Shown here: piece by piece, positions 48,395-57,243 of the stretch
Numbering within the stretch: the first letter of the stretch is position 1
How the letters are laid out: every line of letters begins with the position of its first letter
From: an uncultured Desulfosarcina sp.
GTDB taxonomy: Bacteria; Desulfobacterota; Desulfobacteria; Desulfobacterales; Desulfosarcinaceae
Direction: 5' to 3'
Length of the DNA stretch: 64,000 bases
Assembly: GCF_963668215.1 (NCBI RefSeq)
Contig: NZ_OY764190.1
Span: forward strand, 2,542,001 to 2,606,000
Program-made: the position numbers and the translations under genes
The notes under the pieces: model-generated
Databases searched by the model: none
What the model was told of the DNA's origin: nothing
The model's input: only the letters and a program-made list of their open reading frames with translations

Positions 48395-48916
48395 ATGGTC
48401 AAATCGGCATTGATTGTCGTCGATATGCTCAATGACTTTATCGACGAAAAAGGAGCATTGTACTGCGGTGAGACCGCTAAAGATATCGTGCCTTTTGTGC
48501 GCCGGCGGCTGGAGGCCCATCGGCAGGCGGGCAGCCTGGTGATTTTTCTCCAGGACGCCCATGCGGAGGATGATCTGGAGTTTGAGAAGTTTCCCAAGCA
48601 TTGCGTGGCCGGCACCCGGGGCAGCCGGATCATCGACGAACTGACGCCCTACGATGGTGAGCATGTGCTGCCTAAAACCCGCTACAGCGGTTTTTACGGC
48701 ACCGACCTGGAAAAAATCCTGGCCGCATTCGGCCCCGAAGAGGTGGAAGTGGTGGGCGTGTGTACTTCCATTTGTGTGATGGATACCGTCGGCGGGCTGG
48801 CCAACCGGGACTACCGTACTACGGTGCCTGCCGCCGGAGTGGCAGATTTTGACGCCGAGGCACACCGATTCGCATTGCAGCGGATGGAGCGCTTGTATGG
48901 AGCCCGTATCCAATGA
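48395..48916 (+). CDS. pncA: Nicotinamidase (isochorismatase-fold cysteine hydrolase)
   Basis: 173 residues from ATG 48395 (AGGTGG upstream). Catalytic triad of the family: Asp in LIVVDMLNDF, Lys in LPKTRYSGFYGT, Cys in VVGVCTSICVMDT. It converts nicotinamide to nicotinate. The stop overlaps pncB by ATGA; the pair makes nicotinate and then its mononucleotide, the Preiss-Handler salvage entry. Confidence 0.9.
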   Translation: MVKSALIVVDMLNDFIDEKGALYCGETAKDIVPFVRRRLEAHRQAGSLVIFLQDAHAEDDLEFEKFPKHCVAGTRGSRIIDELTPYDGEHVLPKTRYSGFYGTDLEKILAAFGPEEVEVVGVCTSICVMDTVGGLANRDYRTTVPAAGVADFDAEAHRFALQRMERLYGARIQ

Positions 48917-50241
48917 GCTTCTCCGAGTTCCCCGGCCCCCTGTTCACCGACCTGTATGAATTGACCATGGCCGCCGGTTATTTCGACCGGGGCCTGGATG
49001 AGACGGCCACCTTTTCCCTGTTTGTGCGTGAGCACCCGATGCGGGGCTATTTCGTGGCCTGCGGCCTTCAGGCCGTTGTGGATGCCCTGACCCGCTTTCG
49101 ATTCAGCGACCGGGAGATCGAATGGCTGGCGCAGACCGGACTTTTCAAGCGTGATTTTCTGGCCCACCTGGCCACGCTGCAGTTCACCGGCGATGTCCGG
49201 GCCATGGCCGAAGGAGAGATCTTTTTCGCCGACGAGCCGGTGCTGGAGGTGTCGGCACCTCTCATCGAAGCCCAGATTCTGGAAACGTTTCTGATTAATA
49301 CCGTGGGGGTGGCCAGTATGCTGGCTACCAAGGCGGCGCGTTGCGTCCATGCTGCCGCGGGCCGGCCCATCGCCGATTTCTCCCTGCGCCGGACCCAGGG
49401 CATCCATGCCGGCATGACCGTGGCCCGGTCCAGTTACATCGCCGGGTTTGCCAGTACCAGTAATGTGCTGGCCGGCAAGATCTGGGGCATCCCGACCTCG
49501 GGAACCATGGCCCACAGTTTCGTTACCGCTTTCGAATCCGAAACCGAGGCCTTCGAGGCCTACGCCGAGCTGTTTCCCGAGGCGGCCGTTTTTCTCATCG
49601 ATACCTATGACACCATCGCCGGTGCCGAAAAGGCCGCCGCGGTGGGCCGGAGGATGAAGCAAAAAGGACAGGCGTTGACGGGGGTTCGCCTGGACAGCGG
49701 CGACATGGTAACCCTCAGCCGGCAGGTCAGAAGCATTCTGGAAGAAGCCGGCCTGCCGGAGGTGAAAATATTCGCCAGCAGCGGATTCGACGAATACGAA
49801 CTGGAGCGCCTGATTGCCGAGGGTGCATGCATCGATGCCTTCGGCGTGGGAACGCGTATGGGCGTCTCGGCCGACGCTCCCTACCTGGACATGGTCTATA
49901 AAATGGTGCGAATGGGGAACCGCAACGTACGCAAGACCAGCGAGGGCAAGGTGACCCTGGCAGGAGAAAAACAGGTTTTTCGTAAAGTGGGCGACGGCCA
50001 TTTTACAGGGGATATCATCGGCCTGCGCGAAGAATCGCGAGAGGACGCGGTCCCATTACTTTCTACGGTAATGGAAAATGGCCGTTCGGCTGGCCCGAGA
50101 CCGACATTAGAAGAAATCCGGCAGCGGTTCGCGGATAATTTCAAACGGTTGGACGAAAAAACCAAAGGATTGACTAACCCGGAGAAATATCCGGTTGCGT
50201 TGAGCGAACGGTTGGTTGAAGTGCAAAAAAGTGTTAATTGA
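48913..50241 (+). CDS. pncB: Nicotinate phosphoribosyltransferase
   Basis: 442 residues. Start FTDLYELTMAAGYF is the family signature; then FSLRRTQGIHAGMT near the active-site His region, SGTMAHSFVTAF, GVRLDSGDM and SSGFDEYELE phosphate-binding blocks, and FGVGTRMGVS. Forms nicotinate mononucleotide from nicotinate and PRPP. Translationally coupled to pncA. The cassette region begins shortly after its end. Confidence 0.93.
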   Translation: MSFSEFPGPLFTDLYELTMAAGYFDRGLDETATFSLFVREHPMRGYFVACGLQAVVDALTRFRFSDREIEWLAQTGLFKRDFLAHLATLQFTGDVRAMAEGEIFFADEPVLEVSAPLIEAQILETFLINTVGVASMLATKAARCVHAAAGRPIADFSLRRTQGIHAGMTVARSSYIAGFASTSNVLAGKIWGIPTSGTMAHSFVTAFESETEAFEAYAELFPEAAVFLIDTYDTIAGAEKAAAVGRRMKQKGQALTGVRLDSGDMVTLSRQVRSILEEAGLPEVKIFASSGFDEYELERLIAEGACIDAFGVGTRMGVSADAPYLDMVYKMVRMGNRNVRKTSEGKVTLAGEKQVFRKVGDGHFTGDIIGLREESREDAVPLLSTVMENGRSAGPRPTLEEIRQRFADNFKRLDEKTKGLTNPEKYPVALSERLVEVQKSVN

Positions 50242-50263
50242 AAGTTTGTACCGACACAGATAC

Positions 50264-50304
50264 ATCGACCTTATCACAGGTCCGGCTAAAATACAGATAC
50301 GTTG
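50264..50304 (+). repeat. 41-bp direct repeat, copy A (left edge of cassette region)
   Basis: Matches 58737-58777 at 37 of 41 positions, sharing CAGGTCCGGCTAAAAT. It contains a small hairpin GACCT-N6-AGGTC. Together the copies bracket the attC-bearing region. It may be a worn attC: copy B lies inside an attC-like candidate. Confidence 0.7.
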
Positions 50305-50419
50305 TAAAAAATTACTCACGAATCATAGGGAGCATCAGACTCTATGAATCCATTTACATCTCTGTAGTCGGCTCTTTTTCGGTGGAAGTACAACTATGAA
50401 GGGATTAATCTGTAGCCTG

Positions 50420-50487
50420 GAGGAACGCCAAGGCTTAATGGTGAGGGTCGCGAAGTGGCCTGAATCCTATATAGCCTGATGTTATAC
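50420..50487 (-). other. attC-like site, terminal (cassette of the 4-helix protein)
   Basis: Read on the minus strand: core GTATAAC, arm ATCAGGCTATATAGG, centre, complementary arm TTAAGCCTTGGC and closing core GTTCCTC. It starts eleven bases after the gene stop. The closing core departs from GTTRRRY, as expected for the last site of an array. Confidence 0.6.
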
Positions 50488-50497
50488 AGTTTTTTCT

Positions 50498-50962
50498 CTA
50501 ATAGTTTCGGTTGAATTTTTTAAAATTGAAAAAAACCATAAACGCCAAAGCACATAGTGGAACAATAATAGTGTCTATTCTTAAATTAAAATGCCAAAAA
50601 ATGAACCAACTTCCAGATTTAATAGAATTATCAAATAAGTCAGGAAAGAAATGGGTAAGTAACAACCTCGAAAATAACATCAGATAGAAAGATAGTGCAA
50701 TATTTGCTAAAATCTTCCCCCAGCGTTTTAATTTGAATAAACCGATAGATAAAATAGCTGCCAAAAGGAAAACCACTGGAGTAAAAGCAATCTCCAAAAA
50801 AATAAAATTTAAATTATCTATATTGAATACTGGATACTTTAATGAACCAAAGGAGCCGAATGAACCAAAAAGAGCTCTAAATGTATAAAAGGAATATATG
50901 GAAAACGCTAATGATAATATGCCAAAAATTACAGAAATTATTTTTATTTGCGATTTATTCAT
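50498..50962 (-). CDS. Four-helix membrane protein in a gene cassette
   Basis: 154 residues from ATG 50962, 17 bases after the attC core. Four hydrophobic segments: IKIISVIFGILSLAFSIYSFY, FIFLEIAFTPVVFLLAAILSIG, GKILANIALSFYLMLFSRLLL and TIIVPLCALAFMVFF. AT-rich, with a short leader directly after an attC. No family recognised. Confidence 0.7.
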   Translation of the reverse strand: MNKSQIKIISVIFGILSLAFSIYSFYTFRALFGSFGSFGSLKYPVFNIDNLNFIFLEIAFTPVVFLLAAILSIGLFKLKRWGKILANIALSFYLMLFSRLLLTHFFPDLFDNSIKSGSWFIFWHFNLRIDTIIVPLCALAFMVFFNFKKFNRNY

Positions 50963-50977
50963 CAATTATTGCTTTAC

Positions 50978-51040
50978 TTTTAACTTACCGGCAGCGAAGG
51001 CCGCAAGGCCACCGCTATCGGATAAAATGACAGGTTAGCG
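50978..51040 (-). other. attC-like site
   Basis: Minus strand: core CGCTAAC six bases after the preceding stop, spacer, arm TTATCCGATAGCGGTGGCC, complementary arm GGCCTTCGCTGCCGGTAA and core GTTAAAA. The arms pair with a few mismatches. The next gene begins within 20 bases. Confidence 0.75.
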
Positions 51041-51045
51041 GAGTT

Positions 51046-51441
51046 CTATGCTGCCCATATAAATCTGACAAGGGCTGTTGCAAATGCGAATAGAGTTCCG
51101 TAGGAAAATGTATCAAGCCTTAATAGATCTTGCCCTTTTTTTCTACGCCAAGCACCCAATTTAGCCATTGCATATCCGGCTGCAACAGGCACAAATAGCA
51201 GGTTCAGCATTCTGTATTCGGGTTTAGTGATAAGAGATTCAGGAAGAACTAAGAGGCTTAATCCGCCCAATATTCCACCCCACACAGAATATCCTAATCC
51301 TGTTATAATTGGATTTCTATCTTTCTTCCTTTTCAAAGTATCAACAAGGCTATAAAAACCAAGCTCAAATAATATCTGTACAACGCTTTGTAAAAGGATT
51401 TCTCCGAGAATCCCAAATATTATCTCAAAAATTATTCCCAA
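51046..51441 (-). CDS. Small membrane protein in a gene cassette; IS inserted at its 5' end
   Basis: 131 residues with three to four hydrophobic segments: FEIIFGILGEILLQSVVQILFEL, YSVWGGILGGLSLLVL, MLNLLFVPVAAGYAMAKLGAW and TLFAFATALVRFIWAA. The only start is TTG 51441, which lies at the edge of the IS4-type insertion. Its 9-bp target copy AATTATTGT covers the bases just before it. The original leader and the upstream attC now lie 3.5 kb away at 54971-55101. Probably no longer normally expressed. Confidence 0.65.
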   Translation of the reverse strand: MGIIFEIIFGILGEILLQSVVQILFELGFYSLVDTLKRKKDRNPIITGLGYSVWGGILGGLSLLVLPESLITKPEYRMLNLLFVPVAAGYAMAKLGAWRRKKGQDLLRLDTFSYGTLFAFATALVRFIWAA

Positions 51442-52011
51442 TTATTGTCAGTAAAATCCGGTTAAGGAATTGCATAAAAATAATTTAAAATCAGCAGGTT
51501 AAACGATATTTTTGCTTGACATTGGGTCGTCAATATGGGCGGCGTTTTGTATACCCTATTATATCAAGAGGTTATACATGCCACGCACATTCGACCCTTT
51601 CCAAAAGCTCAATGCCCTGGAGTTTTTCTCTTTTTTTCAACCAGCGACTGAGGCAACATCACGGATGCCAGCTCTTGATTCCAAAGGAAACCGACCATTG
51701 CAGATGACTTTTGAGGAACATCTGCGCGCGCTGGTTTACTTTCATCTTGAAGAACACCATTCTGCTCAACACCTGCTGCAAGTGCTTGAAGAAGATGATT
51801 TTGCCAAAAGTGCCATCGCACCAGAAAACGGAATCAAAAAGAGCAGCTTCTCAGAGGCCACCAACAGCCGGGGACTTGAACAGTTCATGTATGTCTATCA
51901 GAACTTACATGTCGCCGGGAATGCGATAATGTACCAAAAATGGGAACGAAAAGTGTACCACCCATGAATAGCACCGCATGGTAGACTCCTTCCTGAAAGG
52001 AGGGTGTCGCC

Positions 52012-53280
52012 ATGATTTCATGGGAGGCGTACATGGACATTATTGCATTGCATCAACAAGGCCTTTCGCAAAGGGAGATCACCAAACGAACTGGCCGCCA
52101 TCGCAAGACCGTTAAAAAATATATTCAGAATGGACAAACTCCCGGTTACCACAAGGCCCAACGGCGCGAAAGCATCCTGGCTCCCTACTACCCGGTGATT
52201 AACGATTTCCTCGAAGAGGATGATTACCGTGCCACCTGGATCTATCAACGACTCAAACAGTTAGGCTATGCTGGCGGATACGATACCGTCAAAATCTATG
52301 TCCGCAGGCGCAAACGAAAACGCAAGCGCCAGGCTTACATCCGGTTCGAGACGATTCCCGGATTGCAGGGGCAGATGGACTGGGCCGACTTCAAGGTCGC
52401 GGATTTCAAGGGCGGCAGTTTTACCGTTTACCTGTTCGTCCTGGTCCTGGGATTTTCCCGGGCCATGTTTGCCATGTTCGTTGACCGCTGCACCCTGCAG
52501 TCCTTCATGGATGCCCATATTGCCGCCTTTCACTACCTGGGCGGGATTCCCATGGAAATGCTCTATGACAACATGAAGCATGTGGTGATCAGCCGCACAG
52601 GTGGGCAGACTGTTTTCAATGTCGAGTTCATGCACTTTACCCAGCACTATGGTTTCAAGCCTCTGGCCTGCATGCCCTACAGTCCCTGGGTGAAAGGCAA
52701 GGTGGAACGCCCGGTGGATTACATTCGCGAGTCGTTCTGGCGCGGTTATGCCTTTACCAGCATCGAGCAGGCGAACCGGGATCTTCTCAGCTGGCTTGAC
52801 GAAACAGCCAATCGCAGGAAGCATGGAACCCACCGGCAGCTGGTGGACCTGCGCTGGCGGCAGGAACAATCCAGCTTAAGTCCATGCCCTGCCAGCGACT
52901 ACGATACGTCCATAAAAGAGTATCGCAGGGTCTACAAGGACTGCTATATTTCCTATAACGCCAGCCGGTATCAGGTGCCGCCGGATGTGGTCGGCAAAAA
53001 GATCCTGCTGAAGGTCAAGGACGGTATCATCCGATTCTACGATGACGACCGGCTGCTGGCCACGCATAGGGAAGCCGAGGAAAAGGGCAGCTGGGTTACC
53101 GATGCGAATATCACCGCCCAGATCCTGAAGCAGCGGCAGAAAGCGAAAAAGAAATACGGTCGCACCAAAGGCAAGGCCACCCGGGGACTGGTGAATGCCA
53201 GTTTGTTCCCACAGGTGCTTTACCGTCCGCTGTCCGTGTATGAGCAGATCGCGAAAGGAGGTGGCACATGGATCAACTGA
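52012..53280 (+). CDS. istA: IS21 transposase
   Basis: 422 residues. N-terminal helix-turn-helix (HQQGLSQREITKRTGRHRKTVKKY). The rve-type DDE core has the first Asp in GQMDWADFKV, the second in YDNMKHVV, and the Glu in KGKVERPVDYIRESFW. The beta-barrel C-terminal domain is ISYNASRYQVPPD. Overlaps istB by 13 bases, the usual order. Confidence 0.93.
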   Translation: MISWEAYMDIIALHQQGLSQREITKRTGRHRKTVKKYIQNGQTPGYHKAQRRESILAPYYPVINDFLEEDDYRATWIYQRLKQLGYAGGYDTVKIYVRRRKRKRKRQAYIRFETIPGLQGQMDWADFKVADFKGGSFTVYLFVLVLGFSRAMFAMFVDRCTLQSFMDAHIAAFHYLGGIPMEMLYDNMKHVVISRTGGQTVFNVEFMHFTQHYGFKPLACMPYSPWVKGKVERPVDYIRESFWRGYAFTSIEQANRDLLSWLDETANRRKHGTHRQLVDLRWRQEQSSLSPCPASDYDTSIKEYRRVYKDCYISYNASRYQVPPDVVGKKILLKVKDGIIRFYDDDRLLATHREAEEKGSWVTDANITAQILKQRQKAKKKYGRTKGKATRGLVNASLFPQVLYRPLSVYEQIAKGGGTWIN

Positions 53281-54062
53281 TCGCCGACCGCCTCCAGGAC
53301 AACCTCAAACGGCTCAAGCTCACCCAGGCCGCCGAGATGCTCGAAACCGTGGTCGCCAAAGCCGAGTCCGACAAGGACTCTTATCTGTCTTTTCTGGATC
53401 AGCTGCTGGAAGAGGAAGTCGCCGCCAAGGAAAAACGGCGCGTACAGACCGCCATGAAGACCGCCGGGCTGCCATCGGCCAAGACCATCGAAGAGTACGA
53501 TTTTACCTTTCACCCCAAGCTGAACAAAAAGGAGGTGATGGCCCTTTTCGATCTGGATTTCATCGGCAAACAGGAGAACGTGATTTTCCTGGGACCGCCG
53601 GGCGTTGGCAAAACCCATCTGGCCATATCGCTGGCGATCAAGGCCTGCCATCACGGGTTCAAGGTCTACTTCACCACCATGGACACCCTGATGAGGAAAC
53701 TCAAAGAGCCCCAGTCCCGGCACAAGGCATATCTGACTTCGGCCCTGGTGGTAGTCGATGAAGTCGGGTACCTGCCCATCGACACGAAGGAGGCGTATCT
53801 GTTCTTTCAGTTCGTCTCTTATCGCTACGAGCGATCATCGACGCTGATCACCTCCAACAAGAGCTTCGGGGACTGGCAAGAGTTGTTCGGCGAGCAGGTC
53901 ATCGCCACCGCGATCCTCGACCGGCTGCTGCATCACTGCCGGGTGGTCAACATCAAGGGGCACAGCTATCGGCTCCGCGGGCACAGTTTTTCAAAGAACG
54001 ATTTCGCCACGGTCGGTTCCTCAGGGTTGGCCGACGTGGATGGGAAGACGGAGAATCAATGA
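53268..54062 (+). CDS. istB: IS21 helper ATPase
   Basis: 264 residues, AAA+ ATPase of the DnaA/DnaC type. Walker A is GPPGVGKTHLAISLA, and Walker B is ALVVVDEVGYLP. ITSNKSFGDWQELFG contains sensor residues. Selects target DNA for IstA. Ribosome site GGAGGTG precedes the ATG. Confidence 0.93.
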   Translation: MDQLIADRLQDNLKRLKLTQAAEMLETVVAKAESDKDSYLSFLDQLLEEEVAAKEKRRVQTAMKTAGLPSAKTIEEYDFTFHPKLNKKEVMALFDLDFIGKQENVIFLGPPGVGKTHLAISLAIKACHHGFKVYFTTMDTLMRKLKEPQSRHKAYLTSALVVVDEVGYLPIDTKEAYLFFQFVSYRYERSSTLITSNKSFGDWQELFGEQVIATAILDRLLHHCRVVNIKGHSYRLRGHSFSKNDFATVGSSGLADVDGKTENQ

Positions 54063-54997
54063 GCTCCAGGGTGGTACATTTTTATTTTCCCACTTCTGGT
54101 ACACTTTTCATTCCCATTGACACTTACAAGCTCAGGCATCTTCGATTTTACCCAAGCAACATCCCGAACTCGGTGATCTGGTGGGGATCGACGGTTCCCT
54201 CATCGATGCAACCTTATCCATGCATTGGGCCGACTACCGTAAAAAATCCAAGAAGGCGAAGGTCCACGTCGGTTTTGATCTGAACCGGGCGATTCCAAGA
54301 AAGCTTTATCTTACCGATGGTAACGGGGCTGAAAGACCTTTCGTCAGCTTGATCCTGTCTGACGGTCAAACCGGTGTGATGGACCGGGGTTATCAAAGCC
54401 ATCAACGCTTTGACCAATGGCAGAATGATGGAAAGCTGTTTATGTGCCGGATTAAAGCCAGCACCAAGAAAACGATCATTAAACAAAACCCCATTGCCTC
54501 TGATAGTATCGTTTTTTTTGATGCCATCGTTGTTCTGGGCACCACGGAAGTCAATCAAACACAAACCCCACTTCGTTTGGTGGGTTACGAGGTGGATCGC
54601 GTTAAATACTGGATCGCTACGAATCGTTTTGATTTAACTGCCGAGCAAATCGCCACTGCCTATAAGCTCCGATGGGATATCGAAATTTTTTCGCTTGGTG
54701 GAAACGGCACCTTAAAGTGTATCATCTCATCGCCAGGAGCGAGCATGGCTTGATGGTGCAAATTCTGGCAGGTCTGATCACCTATTTGTTGCTGGCAATC
54801 TATTGCCATCGCCAATTTAACGAGCGCGTTTCCATCAAGAGAGTCCGCCAACTGCGCATAAAAATCCGGAATGAATTACGCGCTGGTGTTTTTGGCAAAC
54901 CCCCTGATTCAAATTTTAAAGAGCAAGAATTACATACCGTTAATGCAAGTACTTAGCCGGAAATTACTGAATTATTGTACCATTTTTATTTTGCCAC

Positions 54998-55101
54998 GCT
55001 AACGCCGCCGCAAGGGGCCGGAGTGCCGTGGGCTGGTTTTGGTGTATCCACCACCAAACCAGCCCACGGAGCAGAGGTTCGCTTGACGGCCTTGTTATAA
55101 T
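54998..55101 (-). other. attC-like site with long central hairpin
   Basis: Minus strand: core TTATAAC, arm AAGGCCGTCAAGCG, a strong central stem CCGTGGGCTGGTTT...AACCAGCCCACGG, complementary arm CCTTGCGGCGGC and core GTTAGCG. At 104 bp it is among the longer attC forms, with an internal variable hairpin. It starts four bases after the DUF2971 stop and precedes the IS-disrupted cassette. Confidence 0.82.
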
Positions 55102-55105
55102 TAAT

Positions 55106-56104
55106 CTACCGAAGTGGTATTGATGAATAAGAAACATCTATACCGTTGCCCGAACAAAACTCTGCCACCGCACTTTTATCTTTTTCAGCTAATGTTGGGC
55201 CTGCTTGAATATTTTTTATCCAGCTATTTTTTGGTGAAGTGCGCATCTTAACCTTGACATACCTAACTTCAATTCCCTTTCTGTTTTTTCTTGACAAACA
55301 TTTCTTTTGAAATTTTTTCTTATCAAAGAAAGATACAATTCTTATTTCATCTTCATCACGAAACGCATCTTGTTTAGCCAATGAGCTATAATAGACAATA
55401 ATCTTCGCTATTATTTCAGCATATCCATCTATCAGTTTATTTATATTAGCATTGTCTATTTTATATCCATTTATTAGTTTTATCGCTCTATCAATGTGAT
55501 TAAATAGTCGCTCAAACACCTCATTCCCATACAGGCACCTTTCAACAAAAAATCCTTTTAATGATGGCCTAGCTGCATAGTATTGCCAAAATATTGTTTG
55601 CCGAGCTTCAACAGGCTTAACAAATGCTTTTATTACCTCTTTTACCGTTGATGTTAAAGCAATGCCATTACCATCATTCGCGTAATAACGCCATTGATTA
55701 AGGTCGTCATATTTTCGAGTAAAAGAAAAACAACAAAATGTATTTTGTTTAATAAATTTATCATAATGCGCCTCTATACGATTTAACAGATACAATTCTT
55801 CCTTTTCAATCTTTCCTCTTATTTGCTCTATATCTATCGACCCTGCCTTTCTTTCGTCGGTATAAAACTGATACATTCTTGTAATTATTTGACCTGCCAC
55901 TTTAAATTCAGATAAGTCATTCAATGCATTGTATTCTGTTAACCATAAAACTGGTTCTTTTTCTATGCTTCTTAGAGTATCAAACATTGTGTAATGAACT
56001 ACTTCAATACGGCCTATCGAAGAAAGCCAGTATGCATCCTCAATGAAACTCCAGCGCTCATTCTCAAACTCATTAATCAATTCCTTAATCTTACTTTTTT
56101 CCAT
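55106..56104 (-). CDS. DUF2971-family protein in a gene cassette
   Basis: 332 residues. Family blocks: VVHYTMFDTLRSIEKEPVLWL with NALNDLSEF (the N-D-x-x-E motif), CFSFTRKYDDLNQWRYYAN with GIALT, and FRDEDEIRIV near the end. DUF2971 proteins are widespread in accessory DNA and their role is unknown; some occur near phage-defence genes, which is suggestive only. AT-rich, codon use unlike the host. Preceded by a 50-base leader after an attC core. Confidence 0.78.
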   Translation of the reverse strand: MEKSKIKELINEFENERWSFIEDAYWLSSIGRIEVVHYTMFDTLRSIEKEPVLWLTEYNALNDLSEFKVAGQIITRMYQFYTDERKAGSIDIEQIRGKIEKEELYLLNRIEAHYDKFIKQNTFCCFSFTRKYDDLNQWRYYANDGNGIALTSTVKEVIKAFVKPVEARQTIFWQYYAARPSLKGFFVERCLYGNEVFERLFNHIDRAIKLINGYKIDNANINKLIDGYAEIIAKIIVYYSSLAKQDAFRDEDEIRIVSFFDKKKFQKKCLSRKNRKGIEVRYVKVKMRTSPKNSWIKNIQAGPTLAEKDKSAVAEFCSGNGIDVSYSSIPLR

Positions 56105-56155
56105 GTATTATTTGGCAGCTATGGTTTACATTTGAGCAAATATTAGTGGTAATGA

Positions 56156-56222
56156 TCATAACACATTGCTCACCAGAGAGGGCCGCGCTTTGGCCCGAAT
56201 CTGGTGGAGCAAAATGTTAGAG
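56156..56222 (-). other. attC-like site
   Basis: Minus strand: core CTCTAAC overlapping the last codon and stop of the preceding gene, arm TTTTGCTCCACCAGA, stem GGGCC/GGCCC, complementary arm TCTGGTGAGCAA and core GTTATGA. Nearly continuous pairing of about 20 base pairs. One of the clearest sites. Confidence 0.8.
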
Positions 56223-56708
56223 ATTTTTCTTTAGAATTTCGTACTCAATTCCAACCTTTTTATATCTTGCAAATGGATCATCGTACATTGAGCTGTTTTC
56301 ATCATAAAATTCAATAGGCATTTTACTGTTTAGTTTAGCATCTCTCAGCAATTGGTCTTCCTGTCTGGTGATTGTGGCAAACAAAGTATATTTCTCAAGT
56401 ACCTTTTGAATATCAGTAAGTGAGGTTGTTCCTTTCTCGGCAAGTTCTTCAAGTTTATCTGTAATCACTCGAATAGGAATGACATGTTCTTTGATGACTT
56501 TTTTTCTATCATTCGTCTTTTTTGCTTCTTTTGAAACGATTTCTTTCCAAAAAAGATCAGTCCATTTTGCCTTACCAGATCTGTTGATATACCCATGCTT
56601 ATAACAATAATATTGGTCAACAAAACTTCTGAAATGTTGAGTCCGACCATTTTCCAATTCAAGCTGGATATGTTTCAATTCGATTTGGGTATTATCTACC
56701 TTTTTCAT
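56217..56708 (-). CDS. Hypothetical cassette protein with EHVIP motif
   Basis: 163 residues, charged and helical. KKVIKEHVIPIRVITDKLEEL resembles the His-containing motif seen in some HNH-related or restriction-linked proteins, but no complete nuclease site is visible. The N-terminus has HFRSFVDQYYCYKHGYI. Starts 8 bases after the attC core. Function unknown. Confidence 0.65.
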   Translation of the reverse strand: MKKVDNTQIELKHIQLELENGRTQHFRSFVDQYYCYKHGYINRSGKAKWTDLFWKEIVSKEAKKTNDRKKVIKEHVIPIRVITDKLEELAEKGTTSLTDIQKVLEKYTLFATITRQEDQLLRDAKLNSKMPIEFYDENSSMYDDPFARYKKVGIEYEILKKNL

Positions 56709-56715
56709 CGATGAC

Positions 56716-56802
56716 CTCTAACGGCAAAGTGAGGGGCGCAACGAACGAACTACAAGAAAAAATGCCAAGATTCAAAGCGTCCCATCAACAGACTTGTTAA
56801 AT
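56716..56802 (-). other. attC-like site
   Basis: Minus strand: core ATTTAAC directly after the preceding stop, arm TTGATGGGACGC, AT-rich centre, complementary arm GCGCCCCTCA and core GTTAGAG. The arms pair with several mismatches. The next gene starts 8 bases later. Confidence 0.72.
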
Positions 56803-56806
56803 GCAT

Positions 56807-57154
56807 TCACCGGGTTTCTGGTATTCGTGAATAGGCATCTCTAAATTGTTCAGGAGATGGTGCTTTATGTTCAATCCAAACGTGTTCAAAAGTTTCGAGT
56901 TGGGCTTTAGGCACATTTTCAGCTGCAATAAAACCTGTACCAGGCAACCCTGTATTGCCATTTACGATTAATGAGGTAAGTGGAGGTAGATCATTTTCGA
57001 TGCAGTATTGCTGTATCGGCCGCAGCATATCGCCGATTCCTGGAGTCATCATTCCGGTTGCTTTTGCAACAAAGTCATAAGTAAGAATTTGACGATTCTT
57101 AGCTGCTAAAACAAGCAGGCTCCAGAGTTGCACTGCCCTCTCTTCTCTTTTCAT
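56807..57154 (-). CDS. Small winged-helix-like cassette protein
   Basis: 115 residues. The N-terminal half suggests a winged helix (AVQLWSLLVLAAKNRQILTYDFVAKATG), followed by MLRPIQQYCIENDLPPLTSLIV and the motif TGLPGTGF. Short proteins with this PPLT...GLPG pattern are met in cassettes and near restriction genes; the function is not known. Good ribosome site AGGAGGA directly after the attC core. Confidence 0.68.
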   Translation of the reverse strand: MKREERAVQLWSLLVLAAKNRQILTYDFVAKATGMMTPGIGDMLRPIQQYCIENDLPPLTSLIVNGNTGLPGTGFIAAENVPKAQLETFEHVWIEHKAPSPEQFRDAYSRIPETR

Positions 57155-57169
57155 GAAGATCCTCCTGGC

Positions 57170-57242
57170 ATTTAACGCCCAGCTTGAGAGGTGCGAATGA
57201 AGCGCAGCGTAATGAGCATCCTACTCAAAGCTGATGTTAGGG
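57170..57242 (-). other. attC-like site
   Basis: Minus strand: core CCCTAAC right after the gene stop, arm ATCAGCTTTGAG, loop region with a GC stem, complementary arm CTCAAGCTGG and core GTTAAAT (full match to GTTRRRY). 73 bp. The next gene has AGGAGGA and its ATG within 20 bases. The best site in the window. Confidence 0.87.
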
Positions 57243-57243
57243 T

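Larger units (their letters stand above)
51910..54122 (+). mobile_element. IS21-family element with 6-bp target duplication (nested)
   Basis: 2213 bp. Left end TGTCGCCGGGAATGCG and right end (read inward) TGTCAATGGGAATGAA are related. Each continues into several TGTACCA-type internal repeats, usual for IS21. CTTACA flanks it at 51904-51909 and 54123-54128. Both genes are intact, so the element may be active. Confidence 0.9.
51578..54956 (+). pseudogene. IS4-family transposase, interrupted and frameshifted
   Basis: Starts ATG 51578 (MPRTFDPFQKL). The frame is cut at about 51909 by the IS21 element and resumes at 54129. Catalytic residues remain: first Asp in VGIDGSLIDAT, second in GVMDRGYQ, and the Y-R-E-K block YKLRWDIE...FAWWKRHLK. 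That block is split by a frameshift in a run of six T (54687-54692), where one more T would restore it. Two independent lesions make it inactive. Confidence 0.85.
51449..54970 (+). mobile_element. IS4-type element with 9-bp target duplication, itself interrupted
   Basis: Ends are inverted repeats: CAGTAAAATCCGGTTAAG on the left, and CAGTAATTTCCGGCTAAG read inward from the right. The 9-bp AATTATTGT flanks it on both sides (51440-51448 and 54971-54979). It contains one transposase gene, broken by the IS21 element and by a frameshift. Length without the IS21 element and its extra target copy is about 1.3 kb. Confidence 0.85.
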
